From Brooklawnia cerclae (GTDB lineage: Bacteria; Actinomycetota; Actinomycetes; Propionibacteriales; Propionibacteriaceae), in contig NZ_JAAMOZ010000001.1 in NCBI RefSeq assembly GCF_011758645.1, forward strand, positions 1 to 64,000: 64,000 nt of DNA, written 5' to 3'. Every line of letters starts with the position of its first letter. The stretch's first letter is position 1. Below are positions 7,841 through 15,544 of the stretch, in pieces. Made by a program: the position numbers and the translations under genes. Under the pieces are notes generated by a model. The model had not been told where the DNA came from, made no database searches, and saw nothing but the letters and a program-made list of their open reading frames with translations.

Positions 7841-8961
7841 CCCGCCGGCCCGTGGGCCTCGGGCCGCGCCTCTTCCTGGCCCAGGGCCTCGTCGTCGTGA
7901 CAGGTGCGCTGACCCTCCTGGGCGTCACCCTGATGCTCGCCCCCGGGCTGTTCGAGGACCACCTGAGCCAGATGCCCGAGCCGGTGGGCGCCGCCTCTGA
8001 GCGGCACATCATCGCGGCCTTCCTCGGGGCCACGGGGACCTCCCTCGCCGTGGCCGTGCTCGCTTCCCTGGTCACTGTGCTGGCCGTGAGCTGGTTCGTG
8101 ACACGGCGGGTCGTCCGACCGATCCAGGCCATGGCCGGCGCGGCAGACCGCATCGCCGGCGGAGACTACACCGCCCGGGTGAGCGTCAGGGGCACCGGCC
8201 CGGAGCTGGAGGCCCTGGGCAAGGCGCTGGACCAGACGGCGCACGACCTCGCCGTCACCGAGCGCACTCGCGCTGAGATGCTCCGCGACGTCGCACACGA
8301 ACTACGCACACCGCTGACGGCGTTGCGCGGATACATCGACGCCCTCTCCGACGGCGTGCTGCAGCTCGACGCCGACGCGGTCCGCACCCTGCACGCTGAG
8401 CTGGCGCGCGTCGAACGGCTCGTGGACGACCTCGCCACCGTCTCCCGAGCCGAGGAACGCCGGCTCGACCTGCACCTGCGAGCCATGGCCCCCGCGCAGC
8501 TGGTGGATGCCGCCGTGGAGGCTGCCCGGGCGGCGTACGCCAGGGCCGGGGTGCGCCTGCGGACCGACGTGACCGCGGGCCTGCCTGACGTGCGCGTGGA
8601 CCAGGACCGGATCCAGGAGGTGTTCACCAACCTGCTCGACAACGCCCTCCGGCACACCGCCGCACCTGGCGCCGTGACGCTCACCGGCCGCCGCAGCGGC
8701 GCTGGCGCTGTCGAACTCGCGGTGGCGGACACCGGCGACGGCCTGGCCCCCGAGCACCTCCGACGCGTCTTCGAGCGCTTCTACCGCGCCGACCCCGGCC
8801 GCTCCCGCCAGCACGGCGGCAGCGGCATCGGCCTGACCATCGCCCGAGCCCTAACCGAGGCCCACGGCGGACACATCAGGGCCACCAGCGACGGCCCCGG
8901 TCAGGGAGCCACCTTCACCGTCACTCTCCCGACGACACCGCCCACTGTGCCACCGCCTTGA
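7837..8961 (+). CDS. HAMP-type sensor histidine kinase
   Basis: A 374-residue membrane kinase starting at an ATG that overlaps the regulator stop (ATGA). It has two membrane helices at about 13-35 and 66-90 around a short extracellular loop, then a HAMP linker, the H box with His154 in AHELRTP, the N box with Asn265 and Asn269, and the G boxes (ADTGDGL and GGSGIGLTIA). All kinase motifs look intact, so it should autophosphorylate. The short sensor loop gives no hint of the signal. Its direct partner upstream is probably not phosphorylatable, so the pair may no longer work as a pathway. Confidence 0.88.
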   Translation: MTRRPVGLGPRLFLAQGLVVVTGALTLLGVTLMLAPGLFEDHLSQMPEPVGAASERHIIAAFLGATGTSLAVAVLASLVTVLAVSWFVTRRVVRPIQAMAGAADRIAGGDYTARVSVRGTGPELEALGKALDQTAHDLAVTERTRAEMLRDVAHELRTPLTALRGYIDALSDGVLQLDADAVRTLHAELARVERLVDDLATVSRAEERRLDLHLRAMAPAQLVDAAVEAARAAYARAGVRLRTDVTAGLPDVRVDQDRIQEVFTNLLDNALRHTAAPGAVTLTGRRSGAGAVELAVADTGDGLAPEHLRRVFERFYRADPGRSRQHGGSGIGLTIARALTEAHGGHIRATSDGPGQGATFTVTLPTTPPTVPPP

Positions 8962-9226
8962 GATCCCCAGGCAGCCTCAGAACGCAGTTCTTCGCCGAGG
9001 TTGGCGGACCGACACCGTCCCCCGGCGGAGATCGCGATCCGGGCGGGAATCGTTGATGACTCGCGGCGGAGTGCGGCGGCCGTCGCGGGTGGCTTGGCGA
9101 AGAACGCGTGGAGGCTCCAGGCGCGCGCCCGCACTATCGCGTCGTACCGTTAACGAACGATTCCGCTACAGCGACGACGAGGGCTCGTCGCACTCTTCCG
9201 GATGCTTGACACTTCGCGGTTCTCAA

Positions 9227-9316
9227 CCCATGGCGTTTGTAACGAAACTCAGTGCCGGATTCTATGGCTCGATACTTCCCGTGCTGGATGAGTATCGCTA
9301 CAGTCAACGCCATGGG
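9227..9316. repeat. 11-bp perfect inverted repeat overlapping the resolvase start
   Basis: CCCATGGCGTT (9227-9237) and AACGCCATGGG (9306-9316) are exact inverse copies 68 bases apart, and the right arm contains the resolvase ATG. Tn3-type serine recombinases commonly bind sites just upstream of their own gene, so this may be part of a res site or an autoregulatory operator (inference). The rest of the gap 8962-9311 holds no gene that I can support. Confidence 0.4.
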
Positions 9317-9911
9317 GCATCTGCTGGGCTATGCGCGTGTGTCGACGACCGATCAGGACGCTTCGCTGCAGATCGACGCGCTGACCGCAGCCGGCTGCTA
9401 CCGGGTCTTCGTCGACACGATCTCGGGCTCCCTGGACCACCGGCCCGAGTTGGAGAAGCTGATGGACCAGCTGCGTCCGGGGGACACGCTGGTGGTGTGG
9501 CGGCTGGACCGGCTGGGTCGCTCAATCCGGCATCTCATCGACCAGTTGCAGACTCTGTCCGAGCGCGGCGTGGGGTTCCGCTCCCTGCAGGAGACGATCG
9601 ACACCACCTCCTCGGGTGGGCGGCTGGTGTTCCATGTCTTCGCCGCGTTGGCCGAGTTCGAGCGGGACCTGATCCGTGAGCGCACCCACGCAGGACTGGC
9701 CGCCGCCCGGGCCCGTGGCCGCAAAGGCGGGCGACCGCCCGCCCTGTCGCCGGATCAGGTCAAGGCGGCGAGGCGGATGTATGAGGAGAACGAGATGACG
9801 GTGGCGCAGATCGGTGCGGTGCTGGGCGTCAGCCGCGCCACCATCTACCGTGCTCTGAACCGCAACAGCGCCCCAGTGGTGCAACCACGGCAGTCGAGAA
9901 GCGCCGTGTAG
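9312..9911 (+). CDS. tnpR: Serine resolvase/invertase of the transposon
   Basis: A 199-residue recombinase of the Tn3 resolvase/invertase group. The catalytic Ser11 lies in YARVST, the conserved RLDRLGRS stretch is at about residue 62-69, and the long E helix (FAALAEFERDLIRERT) follows. The C-terminal 45 residues form the DNA-binding helix-turn-helix (TVAQIGAVLGVSRATIYRAL). It should resolve cointegrates made by the transposase next door. The ATG at 9312 matches the family N-terminus; an upstream frame extension to 9252 adds non-conserved sequence. Three bases separate it from the transposase gene. Confidence 0.92.
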   Translation: MGHLLGYARVSTTDQDASLQIDALTAAGCYRVFVDTISGSLDHRPELEKLMDQLRPGDTLVVWRLDRLGRSIRHLIDQLQTLSERGVGFRSLQETIDTTSSGGRLVFHVFAALAEFERDLIRERTHAGLAAARARGRKGGRPPALSPDQVKAARRMYEENEMTVAQIGAVLGVSRATIYRALNRNSAPVVQPRQSRSAV

Positions 9912-9914
9912 GTC

Positions 9915-11309
9915 ATGGACGCGGCCGGGCGCTGGCAGATCCTCAGGCTTCACGTCGAGGACCAGATCCCGCTCGCCGCCCTGGCCCGGGACACCGGTGT
10001 CGGGCTGCGCACGCTGGAGCGTTGGCACGGCCGCTACCGTGCCGAGGGCTACGCGGGCCTCGGTGCGCGAAGACGCGCTGATGCCGGCAGCCATCGCCTG
10101 CCCGCCGAGCTCGTGTCCTTGGTCGAAGGGCTGGCGTTGAGCAAGCCGCGCCCGGCGATCATCACCGTCCACCGCAAGGTCAGTGCCATCTGCGAGGAGC
10201 AGGGATGGCCGGTGCCCTCCTATGGCGTGGTGCGGGCGATCGTCGCCGGCCTCGATCCGGGCATGGTCACCCTCGCCCTGGAAGGGCCGGCGTCGTATCG
10301 CGACAAGTACGAGCTGGCGTTGCGCCGACGGGCCGAGCGCCCCAACGCGATGTGGCAGGCCGACCACACCATGCTCGACATCCTCGTGGTGGGCGCCGAC
10401 AGTAAGCCTGCCCGGCCATGGCTCACCACGATCATCGATGACCACTCCCGGGCGATCTGCGGCTACACCGTCTTCCTCGGCGCACCCTCAGCGATGAACA
10501 CCGCCCTGGCGCTGCGGCAGGCGATCTGGCACAAGAGCGACCTGAGTTGGCCGATGTGCGGCATCCCCGACGTGCTCTACGTCGACCACGGCAGCGACTT
10601 CATCAGCCACCAGGTCACCGCCACCGCCGTAGATCTGCACATTCGGCTGATCCACTCCACCGTCGCTCGCCCGCAGGGCCGCGGGAAGGTCGAGAGGTTC
10701 TTCGGCACCGTCAACACCGAGCTCCTGGCAGATCTCGCCGGACACATCACCAGGGGGCACCCCTGGCCCACGCCGAAGCTGTCACTGGCAGAGCTCGACA
10801 CCGCCCTGGAATCGTTCGTCACCACTTACAACGACCGGCCCCACAGCGAGATCGGCACCTCACCACGCGCTGCGTGGATCGGGGAGGGTTGGCTGCCGCG
10901 CATGCCCGAGAGCCTGGAAGACCTCGACGGGCTGCTGCTGACCGTGGCCAAGACCAGGATCGTGCGCCGCGACGGCATCCGCTTCCAGGGGCTGCGCTAC
11001 ATCTCCCCGACCCTGGCCGGCTACGTCGGGCGATCGGTCCTCATCCGCTACGACCCCAGGGACATCACCGAGATCCGCGTCTTCGACCACGAGGAGTTCA
11101 TCTGCAAGGCCGTCAACCAGGACCACCACGGCCAGAAGGTCAGCCTCAAAGAGATTCAAGCCGCCCGCAACGCCCGCCGCCGCGCCCTCCGCGAAGGAAT
11201 CAACGAACGCATCGCCGTCGTGGCCACCCACACCTCCCCGACCCCACCGGCCAAGGCGCCGCCGGCGCCGCGACGGAAGTTGAAGGTCTACAAGGAGGAC
11301 CTGAGGTGA
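9915..11309 (+). CDS. tniA: DDE transposase, Tn552/Tn402 type
   Basis: A 464-residue transposase. After an N-terminal helix-turn-helix region comes a retroviral-integrase-type core with Asp150 (QADHT), Asp224 (YVDHGSDF) and Glu260 (GKVERFF). The 35-residue spacing between the last two is the classic DD35E pattern. The C-terminal part is a Mu-transposase-like beta barrel (RDGIRFQGLRYISP), then a basic tail. Together with the AAA ATPase and the resolvase, the set matches Tn552 of staphylococci (transposase about 480 residues, ATPase about 271). A TniQ-type target selector, usual in Tn402/Tn5053, is absent. The frame is intact. Confidence 0.92.
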   Translation: MDAAGRWQILRLHVEDQIPLAALARDTGVGLRTLERWHGRYRAEGYAGLGARRRADAGSHRLPAELVSLVEGLALSKPRPAIITVHRKVSAICEEQGWPVPSYGVVRAIVAGLDPGMVTLALEGPASYRDKYELALRRRAERPNAMWQADHTMLDILVVGADSKPARPWLTTIIDDHSRAICGYTVFLGAPSAMNTALALRQAIWHKSDLSWPMCGIPDVLYVDHGSDFISHQVTATAVDLHIRLIHSTVARPQGRGKVERFFGTVNTELLADLAGHITRGHPWPTPKLSLAELDTALESFVTTYNDRPHSEIGTSPRAAWIGEGWLPRMPESLEDLDGLLLTVAKTRIVRRDGIRFQGLRYISPTLAGYVGRSVLIRYDPRDITEIRVFDHEEFICKAVNQDHHGQKVSLKEIQAARNARRRALREGINERIAVVATHTSPTPPAKAPPAPRRKLKVYKEDLR

Positions 11310-12124
11310 ACCAGCGCTTCATCGTGACCAAGGAACACCGCCGCTTCACCGAGTTCGCCAACGCCGTACGCCGCGGCCACACCATCGGCCTGTGCTTCGG
11401 GCCCGCCGGCGTGGGCAAGACCCTGTCCGCGCGCCGCTACGCCCGCTGGGACCAGACCCACGACCTGCTGACCGATTGGGGTCCTCGCACCGAGGATGAC
11501 GCGAATGTCTACGCCGCGCTGGCCAAGAGCCGAACCGTGCTCTACACCCCCAGCGTCCTGACCACCCCACGGACCTTGCAGGAGGAGCTCCACGAGGTCG
11601 TCACCCGCACCAACATCTGCATCGAGCAGCACCTGCACCCCGTCGGTCAGGGCCCGATAGTGACGTCACGCAAGCGACACTTCGAGAACTACGTGCAACT
11701 GATCATCGTCGATGAGTCCGAACGACTCCGCGCCACGGCTCTGGAACTCCTGCGCGACCGCTACGACCGCGACAACATCGCCCTCATCCTCATCGGCATG
11801 CCCGGCCTGGAGAAACAGTTCAGCCACTACCCGCAGTTCTACAGCCGCGTCGGCTTCGCTCACCAATACCGACCGCTGGGCAATGACGAACTGCTCTTCG
11901 TCCTGCAACGGCACTGGGTCACCCTCGGCAAGACACTCGACCCCGCGGACTTCACCGACGCCCAAGCCATCGCCGCCATTGCCCGCATCACTCGCGGGAA
12001 CTTCCGGCTCCTGGAACGCCTCTTCCCCCAGGTCGAGCGCATACTGAAGATCAACGAGCTCGACACCATCACCGATGACGTCATCGAAGCCGCCGCCAGC
12101 ACCCTCGTCATCGGAGTCACCTGA
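11306..12124 (+). CDS. tniB: Transposition AAA ATPase, TniB/Tn552 p271 type
   Basis: A 272-residue AAA ATPase with Walker A GPAGVGKT (residues 32-39), Walker B LIIVDE (132-137) and a sensor region LILIGMPG. Proteins of this kind form filaments on DNA and activate the DDE transposase and choose the target, as MuB, TnsC and TniB do. The GTG start overlaps the transposase stop and has AAGGAGG at ideal distance. It is the last gene of the transposition unit; the first transposon-end-like repeat begins 20 bases after its stop. Confidence 0.9.
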   Translation: MNQRFIVTKEHRRFTEFANAVRRGHTIGLCFGPAGVGKTLSARRYARWDQTHDLLTDWGPRTEDDANVYAALAKSRTVLYTPSVLTTPRTLQEELHEVVTRTNICIEQHLHPVGQGPIVTSRKRHFENYVQLIIVDESERLRATALELLRDRYDRDNIALILIGMPGLEKQFSHYPQFYSRVGFAHQYRPLGNDELLFVLQRHWVTLGKTLDPADFTDAQAIAAIARITRGNFRLLERLFPQVERILKINELDTITDDVIEAAASTLVIGVT

Positions 12125-12144
12125 CTGACCGCCACATACCACCG

Positions 12145-12177
12145 ACAAAACCCCGCCATCTAACGGCGCAGACCACA
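12145..12177 (-). repeat. Transposon-end-like 33-mer, inner copy
   Basis: Read on the minus strand this begins TGTGG and contains GGCGGGGTTTTGT 20 bases in. It matches the segment 14324-14356 at about 23 of 33 positions by hand alignment, including 12 of 13 in the GGCGGKGTTTTGT block and all of the terminal TGTGG. It lies just after the transposition genes, where the right end of a Tn552-like element would be. Its outer 18 bases double as the last codons of the merR-family gene. Confidence 0.5.
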
Positions 12178-12534
12178 CGTCGCTGGGTCGACGGCCGAAC
12201 TGGTGGTGAGCATGTCGACGAGTTCTGTTTCGAGACGGGCGAGTTCTTGTTGACGGACCCTGACTTCATTGAGTTTGCCATCGAGCAGCGAGTGCACGTG
12301 CGAGCAGGGCGCCTGCCCGTCTTCCCGGAGAGTGAGGACTCCGGCGATGTCGGCCAGCGTCAATCCGGCAGATTGAGCGGCGCGAATGAATCCGACGCGG
12401 GAAGCGACCTCATCGTCATAGACCCGGTATCCATTGCTTTGTCGACTCGGTGCAGAAAGTAGCCCTTCGCGTTCGTAGAAACGAAGGGTCTGGGTGCTGA
12501 CTCCCGTGGTGGCGGCGAGGTCTCCAATGCGCAT
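12160..12534 (-). CDS. MerR-family metal or redox regulator
   Basis: A 124-residue MerR-type activator. The N-terminal winged helix reads MRIGDLAATTGVSTQTLRFYERE, as in the family, followed by the GYRVYDD loop and a long dimerisation helix. Only two cysteines are present, Cys77 (APCSHVH) and Cys120 (ATCGL). These align with the first and last of the three mercury-binding cysteines of classical MerR, and the middle one is missing. Hg(II) sensing is therefore doubtful; another metal or a thiol signal is possible. It is divergent from the operon at 12589, with the shared promoter between them. The final five codons overlap a transposon-end-like repeat, so the C-terminus may have been re-cut by insertion. 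Confidence 0.85.
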   Translation of the reverse strand: MRIGDLAATTGVSTQTLRFYEREGLLSAPSRQSNGYRVYDDEVASRVGFIRAAQSAGLTLADIAGVLTLREDGQAPCSHVHSLLDGKLNEVRVRQQELARLETELVDMLTTSSAVDPATCGLRR

Positions 12535-12550
12535 ACCCCCATTTCACCAC

Positions 12551-12582
12551 TTGACCTTGTACCGGGCTGCAACGTTTACGGT
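12551..12582 (+). promoter_or_regulatory. MerR-type promoter with long spacer, predicted leaderless start
   Basis: TTGACC (12551-12556) and TACGGT (12577-12582) are separated by 20 bases, longer than the usual 17. This is the hallmark of promoters that MerR-family activators untwist. The spacer carries a partial dyad (TTGTACCGGGCTGCAACG). The expected transcription start, about 7 bases after the -10 box, falls on the A of the ATG at 12589, so the mRNA should be leaderless. Confidence 0.6.
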
Positions 12583-12588
12583 CGATGC

Positions 12589-12903
12589 ATGCAGATCACG
12601 TTGCAGTACTTCGATGGGTGCCCGAACTGGGAGACGGCCGCGGATCGCCTCGCGGTGATCGCCGCGGAACGATCCGACGTCACGGTGAGCCGGCAGCTCA
12701 TCGAGACGCAGGAGGAAGCGGAAGCTCTCGACTTCCGCGGGTCCCCGACTCTCCTGGCCGACGGTGTGCCGCTGTTTCCCGCGCCAGAAGCTCCGCCCGG
12801 CCTGTCGTGCCGGGTGTATTTGACACCGGCAGGTCTTGCCGGGTCGCCCACGACAGAGCAGATCCGGGACGCCATCAGGACCGTCGAAGCGGGTATCCGG
12901 TGA
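12589..12903 (+). CDS. DF-family thiol/selenoprotein-like small protein, Cys form
   Basis: A 104-residue thioredoxin-fold-like protein. The motifs YFDGCPNW (Cys11), FRGSPTLL and GLSCRVY (Cys74) are typical of the 'DF family (seleno)protein' group, in which the first Cys can be selenocysteine. These proteins are often encoded next to mercuric-reductase-like flavoenzymes. A role in handling thiol-bound metals or organometals is plausible but unproven. There is no ribosome site because the transcript probably starts at the ATG. The stop overlaps the GTG of the next gene. Confidence 0.75.
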   Translation: MQITLQYFDGCPNWETAADRLAVIAAERSDVTVSRQLIETQEEAEALDFRGSPTLLADGVPLFPAPEAPPGLSCRVYLTPAGLAGSPTTEQIRDAIRTVEAGIR

Positions 12904-14249
12904 GTGACGCGTTCGATCTGCTGGTCATCGGTGCAGGCATGGCGGGCACGTCCGCTGCGAACAAGTGTGCGGCGCAGGGCTGGCGGGTCGGGATTGTCGA
13001 CGCGTTGCCCTACGGCGGTACCTGCGCGCTCCGGGGATGCGACCCGAAAAAGATCCTCCGCCGCGGCGCCGAAATCGTCGATGCCGCCCGGCTGATGAAC
13101 GACACCGGCATCACAGAAGGCGGCCTCCGTGTCGACTGGCCGGCCCTGATGCGGCGCAAGCGCGGCTTCACCGACGGTGTCCCGAAAGGCATGGAAGACG
13201 AACTCACCGGCAACGGTGCCACCACTTTTCACGGCCACGCCGAGTTCACTGGCCCGAACACCCTCACCATCGATGGCACTACCCACCACGCCGACCGCTT
13301 CCTCATCGCCACCGGGGCCACCCCGAGGCCGTTGACGTTCCCCGGTGCGGCACACCTCATCGACAGCACCCAATTCCTCGACCTCGATGCTCTACCGCAG
13401 CGGATCGTGTTCATCGGCGGCGGCTTCATCTCGTTCGAGTTCGCGCACATCGCCGCCCGCACCGGCGCGCAGTGCACGATCATCGACCACGGCCCGCGAC
13501 CCCTGCGCGAGTTCGACCCCGACCTGGTGGAGTTGCTGACCTCCCGCACCGAGCAAGCCGGCATCCACGTCTACCGAAACACCAACGTCACCGCCATCGA
13601 GGCCACCCCCGCCGGGTTCCAGATCAGCATCAACACCCACGGCACGACCACCCGTCTTGACGCGGACCTCGTCGTTCATGGAGCAGGTCGCGTCCCCGCC
13701 CTCGATGGCCTCCATTTGGACGCTGCCGGTATTGCCGGCAGCCTACGTGGAGTCACCGTCGCCGGGCACCTGCAAAGCACCACCAACCCCGCCGTCTATG
13801 CCGCAGGAGACGCCGCCGACACCGCGGGACGTCCCCTGACTCCGGTGGCCGTGTTTGAGGGGAAAGTCGCCGCGTCGAACATGCTCAAAGGAACCACCAC
13901 AGCACCCGACTACACCGGGGTCCCCACGACCGTGTTCACCATCCCGGAGCTGAACCGGGTCGGCCTCCTCGAAGAAGAAGCCGCCACAAGCCACAACACC
14001 GCCGTTCGCTTCACTGACACCAGCAACTGGTACTCCACCTACCGGGTCGCCGAAACCACCGCCGCCGCGAAGATCATCATCGATACCGACACCGATCAGA
14101 TCCTTGGCGCGCACCTGCTCGGCCCCGGCTACTCCGAACTGATCAACACCTTCGGCATCGCCATCAAACTGGGTCTCACCACCCGGCAACTCAAATCCAC
14201 CACCGCCACCTACCCCTCCCTCGGCTCCGACCTCGGCTCCCTACTCTGA
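12900..14249 (+). CDS. MerA/glutathione-reductase-like FAD disulfide oxidoreductase
   Basis: A 449-residue flavoprotein of the pyridine nucleotide-disulfide reductase family. FAD-binding GAGMAG is at residues 11-16, the redox-active Cys42-x4-Cys47 lies in GGTCALRGCDPKK, and the NAD(P)-binding GGGFISFEFA is near residue 175. The C-terminal dimer domain ends in ATYPSLGSDLGSLL. It lacks both the vicinal C-terminal cysteines of mercuric reductase and the His-Pro-Thr/His-Glu site of glutathione reductase, so neither name is safe. The GTG start overlaps the preceding stop (GTGA), and the MerR-type promoter should drive both genes. Likely substrates are a metal ion or a disulfide. Confidence 0.82.
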   Translation: MSDAFDLLVIGAGMAGTSAANKCAAQGWRVGIVDALPYGGTCALRGCDPKKILRRGAEIVDAARLMNDTGITEGGLRVDWPALMRRKRGFTDGVPKGMEDELTGNGATTFHGHAEFTGPNTLTIDGTTHHADRFLIATGATPRPLTFPGAAHLIDSTQFLDLDALPQRIVFIGGGFISFEFAHIAARTGAQCTIIDHGPRPLREFDPDLVELLTSRTEQAGIHVYRNTNVTAIEATPAGFQISINTHGTTTRLDADLVVHGAGRVPALDGLHLDAAGIAGSLRGVTVAGHLQSTTNPAVYAAGDAADTAGRPLTPVAVFEGKVAASNMLKGTTTAPDYTGVPTTVFTIPELNRVGLLEEEAATSHNTAVRFTDTSNWYSTYRVAETTAAAKIIIDTDTDQILGAHLLGPGYSELINTFGIAIKLGLTTRQLKSTTATYPSLGSDLGSLL

Positions 14250-14313
14250 CCAACTAACACACAGAGCCGACTACCTCTGCTTTCCGTCAGTTGCCGGCCA
14301 GCCACACCCGTCA

Positions 14314-14535
14314 CTAAGCGATCACAAAACACCGCCAAAAAGCGACAATGTCCACAGTAAGGGTCACCGCGATAGCGACGACGCCCACGGCTGCGGCAGC
14401 GGCACCGATCGTGCGCACCCGCACGAAACTGTGGTGCTGAACGGCGGCATTGATCGATTTGGCGGCCAGCGCGTTGCTGAAGGACGAAGGCTGGGCCGGC
14501 ATGTCCCGGAGCCGCTGGAGGTCGTTGATGTCCAT
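14314..14535 (-). CDS. Truncated membrane protein coupled to the sigma factor
   Basis: A 73-residue product that begins one base after the sigma-factor stop, with a G-rich ribosome site. The first 45 residues are soluble and hydrophilic, then a single hydrophobic segment (about residues 46-63) follows. In actinobacteria SigE-family sigma genes are commonly followed by a longer membrane protein with this layout. Here the frame runs into the transposon-end-like repeat at 14356, and the last 13 or so residues are encoded by that repeat. I therefore read it as the N-terminus of a gene cut by insertion. Whether the stub still functions, for example as an anti-sigma factor, cannot be told. Confidence 0.5.
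   Translation of the reverse strand: MDINDLQRLRDMPAQPSSFSNALAAKSINAAVQHHSFVRVRTIGAAAAAVGVVAIAVTLTVDIVAFWRCFVIA
14324..14356 (-). repeat. Transposon-end-like 33-mer, outer copy
   Basis: On the minus strand it begins TGTGGACATT and contains GGCGGTGTTTTGT at the same offset as the inner copy. It lies 75 bases after the flavoenzyme gene and inside the 3' end of a gene it appears to truncate. No matching 5-base target duplication could be paired with a left end in the window. Confidence 0.5.
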
Positions 14536-14536
14536 G

Positions 14537-15091
14537 TCAATCCCCCCGCGTCGTTCGTCGGGCGAATCCACGGCGGCCACGGGCGGTGGTCCGCTCGTCG
14601 GCATCCTCGGGCTCGGGTTGGGATAGCTGTGTCCGCATCTTTCCGAGTGCCCGGTGCGCGGTCACACGCACCCAGGTCTCTTGTCGTCCCAGTTGCTCGG
14701 CAACTTTGCTGGCCGGCTGATCGTCCAGGTAGCGCGCCACGACCACGGCGCGCTCGAGGGGGGTGAGGCAGGCGAGCCCGTTCGCGACCTCGATCTCGGC
14801 GTCGATGCCCGGCCAGGGGTCGACGGAACCCGGCACCTCGATCTCGGTCGGCGACTCGAGGTAGCTGTGCTTGCGCGTGCGGGTGAGGAAGTGATTCGTC
14901 AGGATGGTGTGCAGGTAGGCGGCGGGGTTGTCGGCAGCCCGCACCTGGCGCCACTTCGTGAGCGCGGTCATGGCCGTCTCCTGGACGAGATCCTCCGCCA
15001 GGTGCCAGTCGTGGGCGAGCAGAAGGGCGCGACGGAAGAGCGCTGGCGTCTCCTGTCGCACCAACTCCTGGTAGCCGTCAGGCGCACCCAC
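14537..15091 (-). CDS. SigE-family ECF-like RNA polymerase sigma factor
   Basis: A 184-residue sigma factor. Region 2 is visible in ALLLAHDWHLAEDLVQET and the following TKWRQVR segment. Region 4 contains LTPLERAVVVARYLDD and a helix-turn-helix VAEQLGRQETWVRVTAHRAL. The SigE-type pattern and length are normal for streptomycete and propionibacterial members. The GTG at 15091 is chosen because AGGAGG lies seven bases upstream. The open frame upstream of it has no family similarity. The partner gene one base downstream is truncated, so control of this sigma factor may be altered. Confidence 0.85.
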   Translation of the reverse strand: MGAPDGYQELVRQETPALFRRALLLAHDWHLAEDLVQETAMTALTKWRQVRAADNPAAYLHTILTNHFLTRTRKHSYLESPTEIEVPGSVDPWPGIDAEIEVANGLACLTPLERAVVVARYLDDQPASKVAEQLGRQETWVRVTAHRALGKMRTQLSQPEPEDADERTTARGRRGFARRTTRGD

Positions 15092-15510
15092 GAGCAGCCT
15101 CCTGACGGGTTCAGGCCGGGCAATCGGCGGGGCGATAGCTGTGCACTGATGTGCAGCGAAAATCGCACCCCCACAATAGCCTCCCCTGCCGCTGGGGTCT
15201 TCGGCCGTTCCAAGCCCCGCAGCGCGGTGGTGATGCCTCCGGGCCCCCCGACCCTTCGGAATGCGGGCGTTCACCACTGCACGTGTTGGTGGACGCTCCC
15301 CCCGAGCGTCCACCAACAACCGACCTTGACAACGCACCCATCCGGCGGATGCCAGTCGCGGCCGGGGCTTGGAAAACCGGTGCGCGCACACCCCCCAGCG
15401 GCGCGTCGCCGTTTTCGGCCTCACCTAGTACGACGACTTCGGCCGCCATTTCGTTACAACGAACGAAAAAATCCTTTCCTCCGCCCCCTCACCAGGAGCG
15501 ATGGCCGGGT

Positions 15511-15539
15511 TTTCCGCACACGGGGGCGTCGCCTACAAT
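15511..15539 (+). promoter_or_regulatory. Candidate ileS promoter
   Basis: TTTCCG (15511-15516) and TACAAT (15534-15539) are 17 bases apart, the optimal spacing. Initiation near 15546 would place the whole T-box leader in the transcript. The -35 match is weak. Between the sigma gene start (15091) and this site I see nothing else, although the region is GC-rich and unstructured. Confidence 0.45.
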
Positions 15540-15544
15540 TGGGG

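Noticed and set aside
9053-9311. Gene upstream of the resolvase
   Set aside because: The open frame there is Arg-rich, has no ribosome site and runs out of frame into the resolvase.
12900-14249. Mercuric reductase (merA)
   Set aside because: It lacks the C-terminal vicinal cysteines and the N-terminal metal-binding domain, and the regulator lacks one of the three Hg cysteines.
15092-15510. N-terminal extension of the sigma factor to 295 residues
   Set aside because: The extra residues have no family similarity, and the GTG at 15091 has a perfect AGGAGG.
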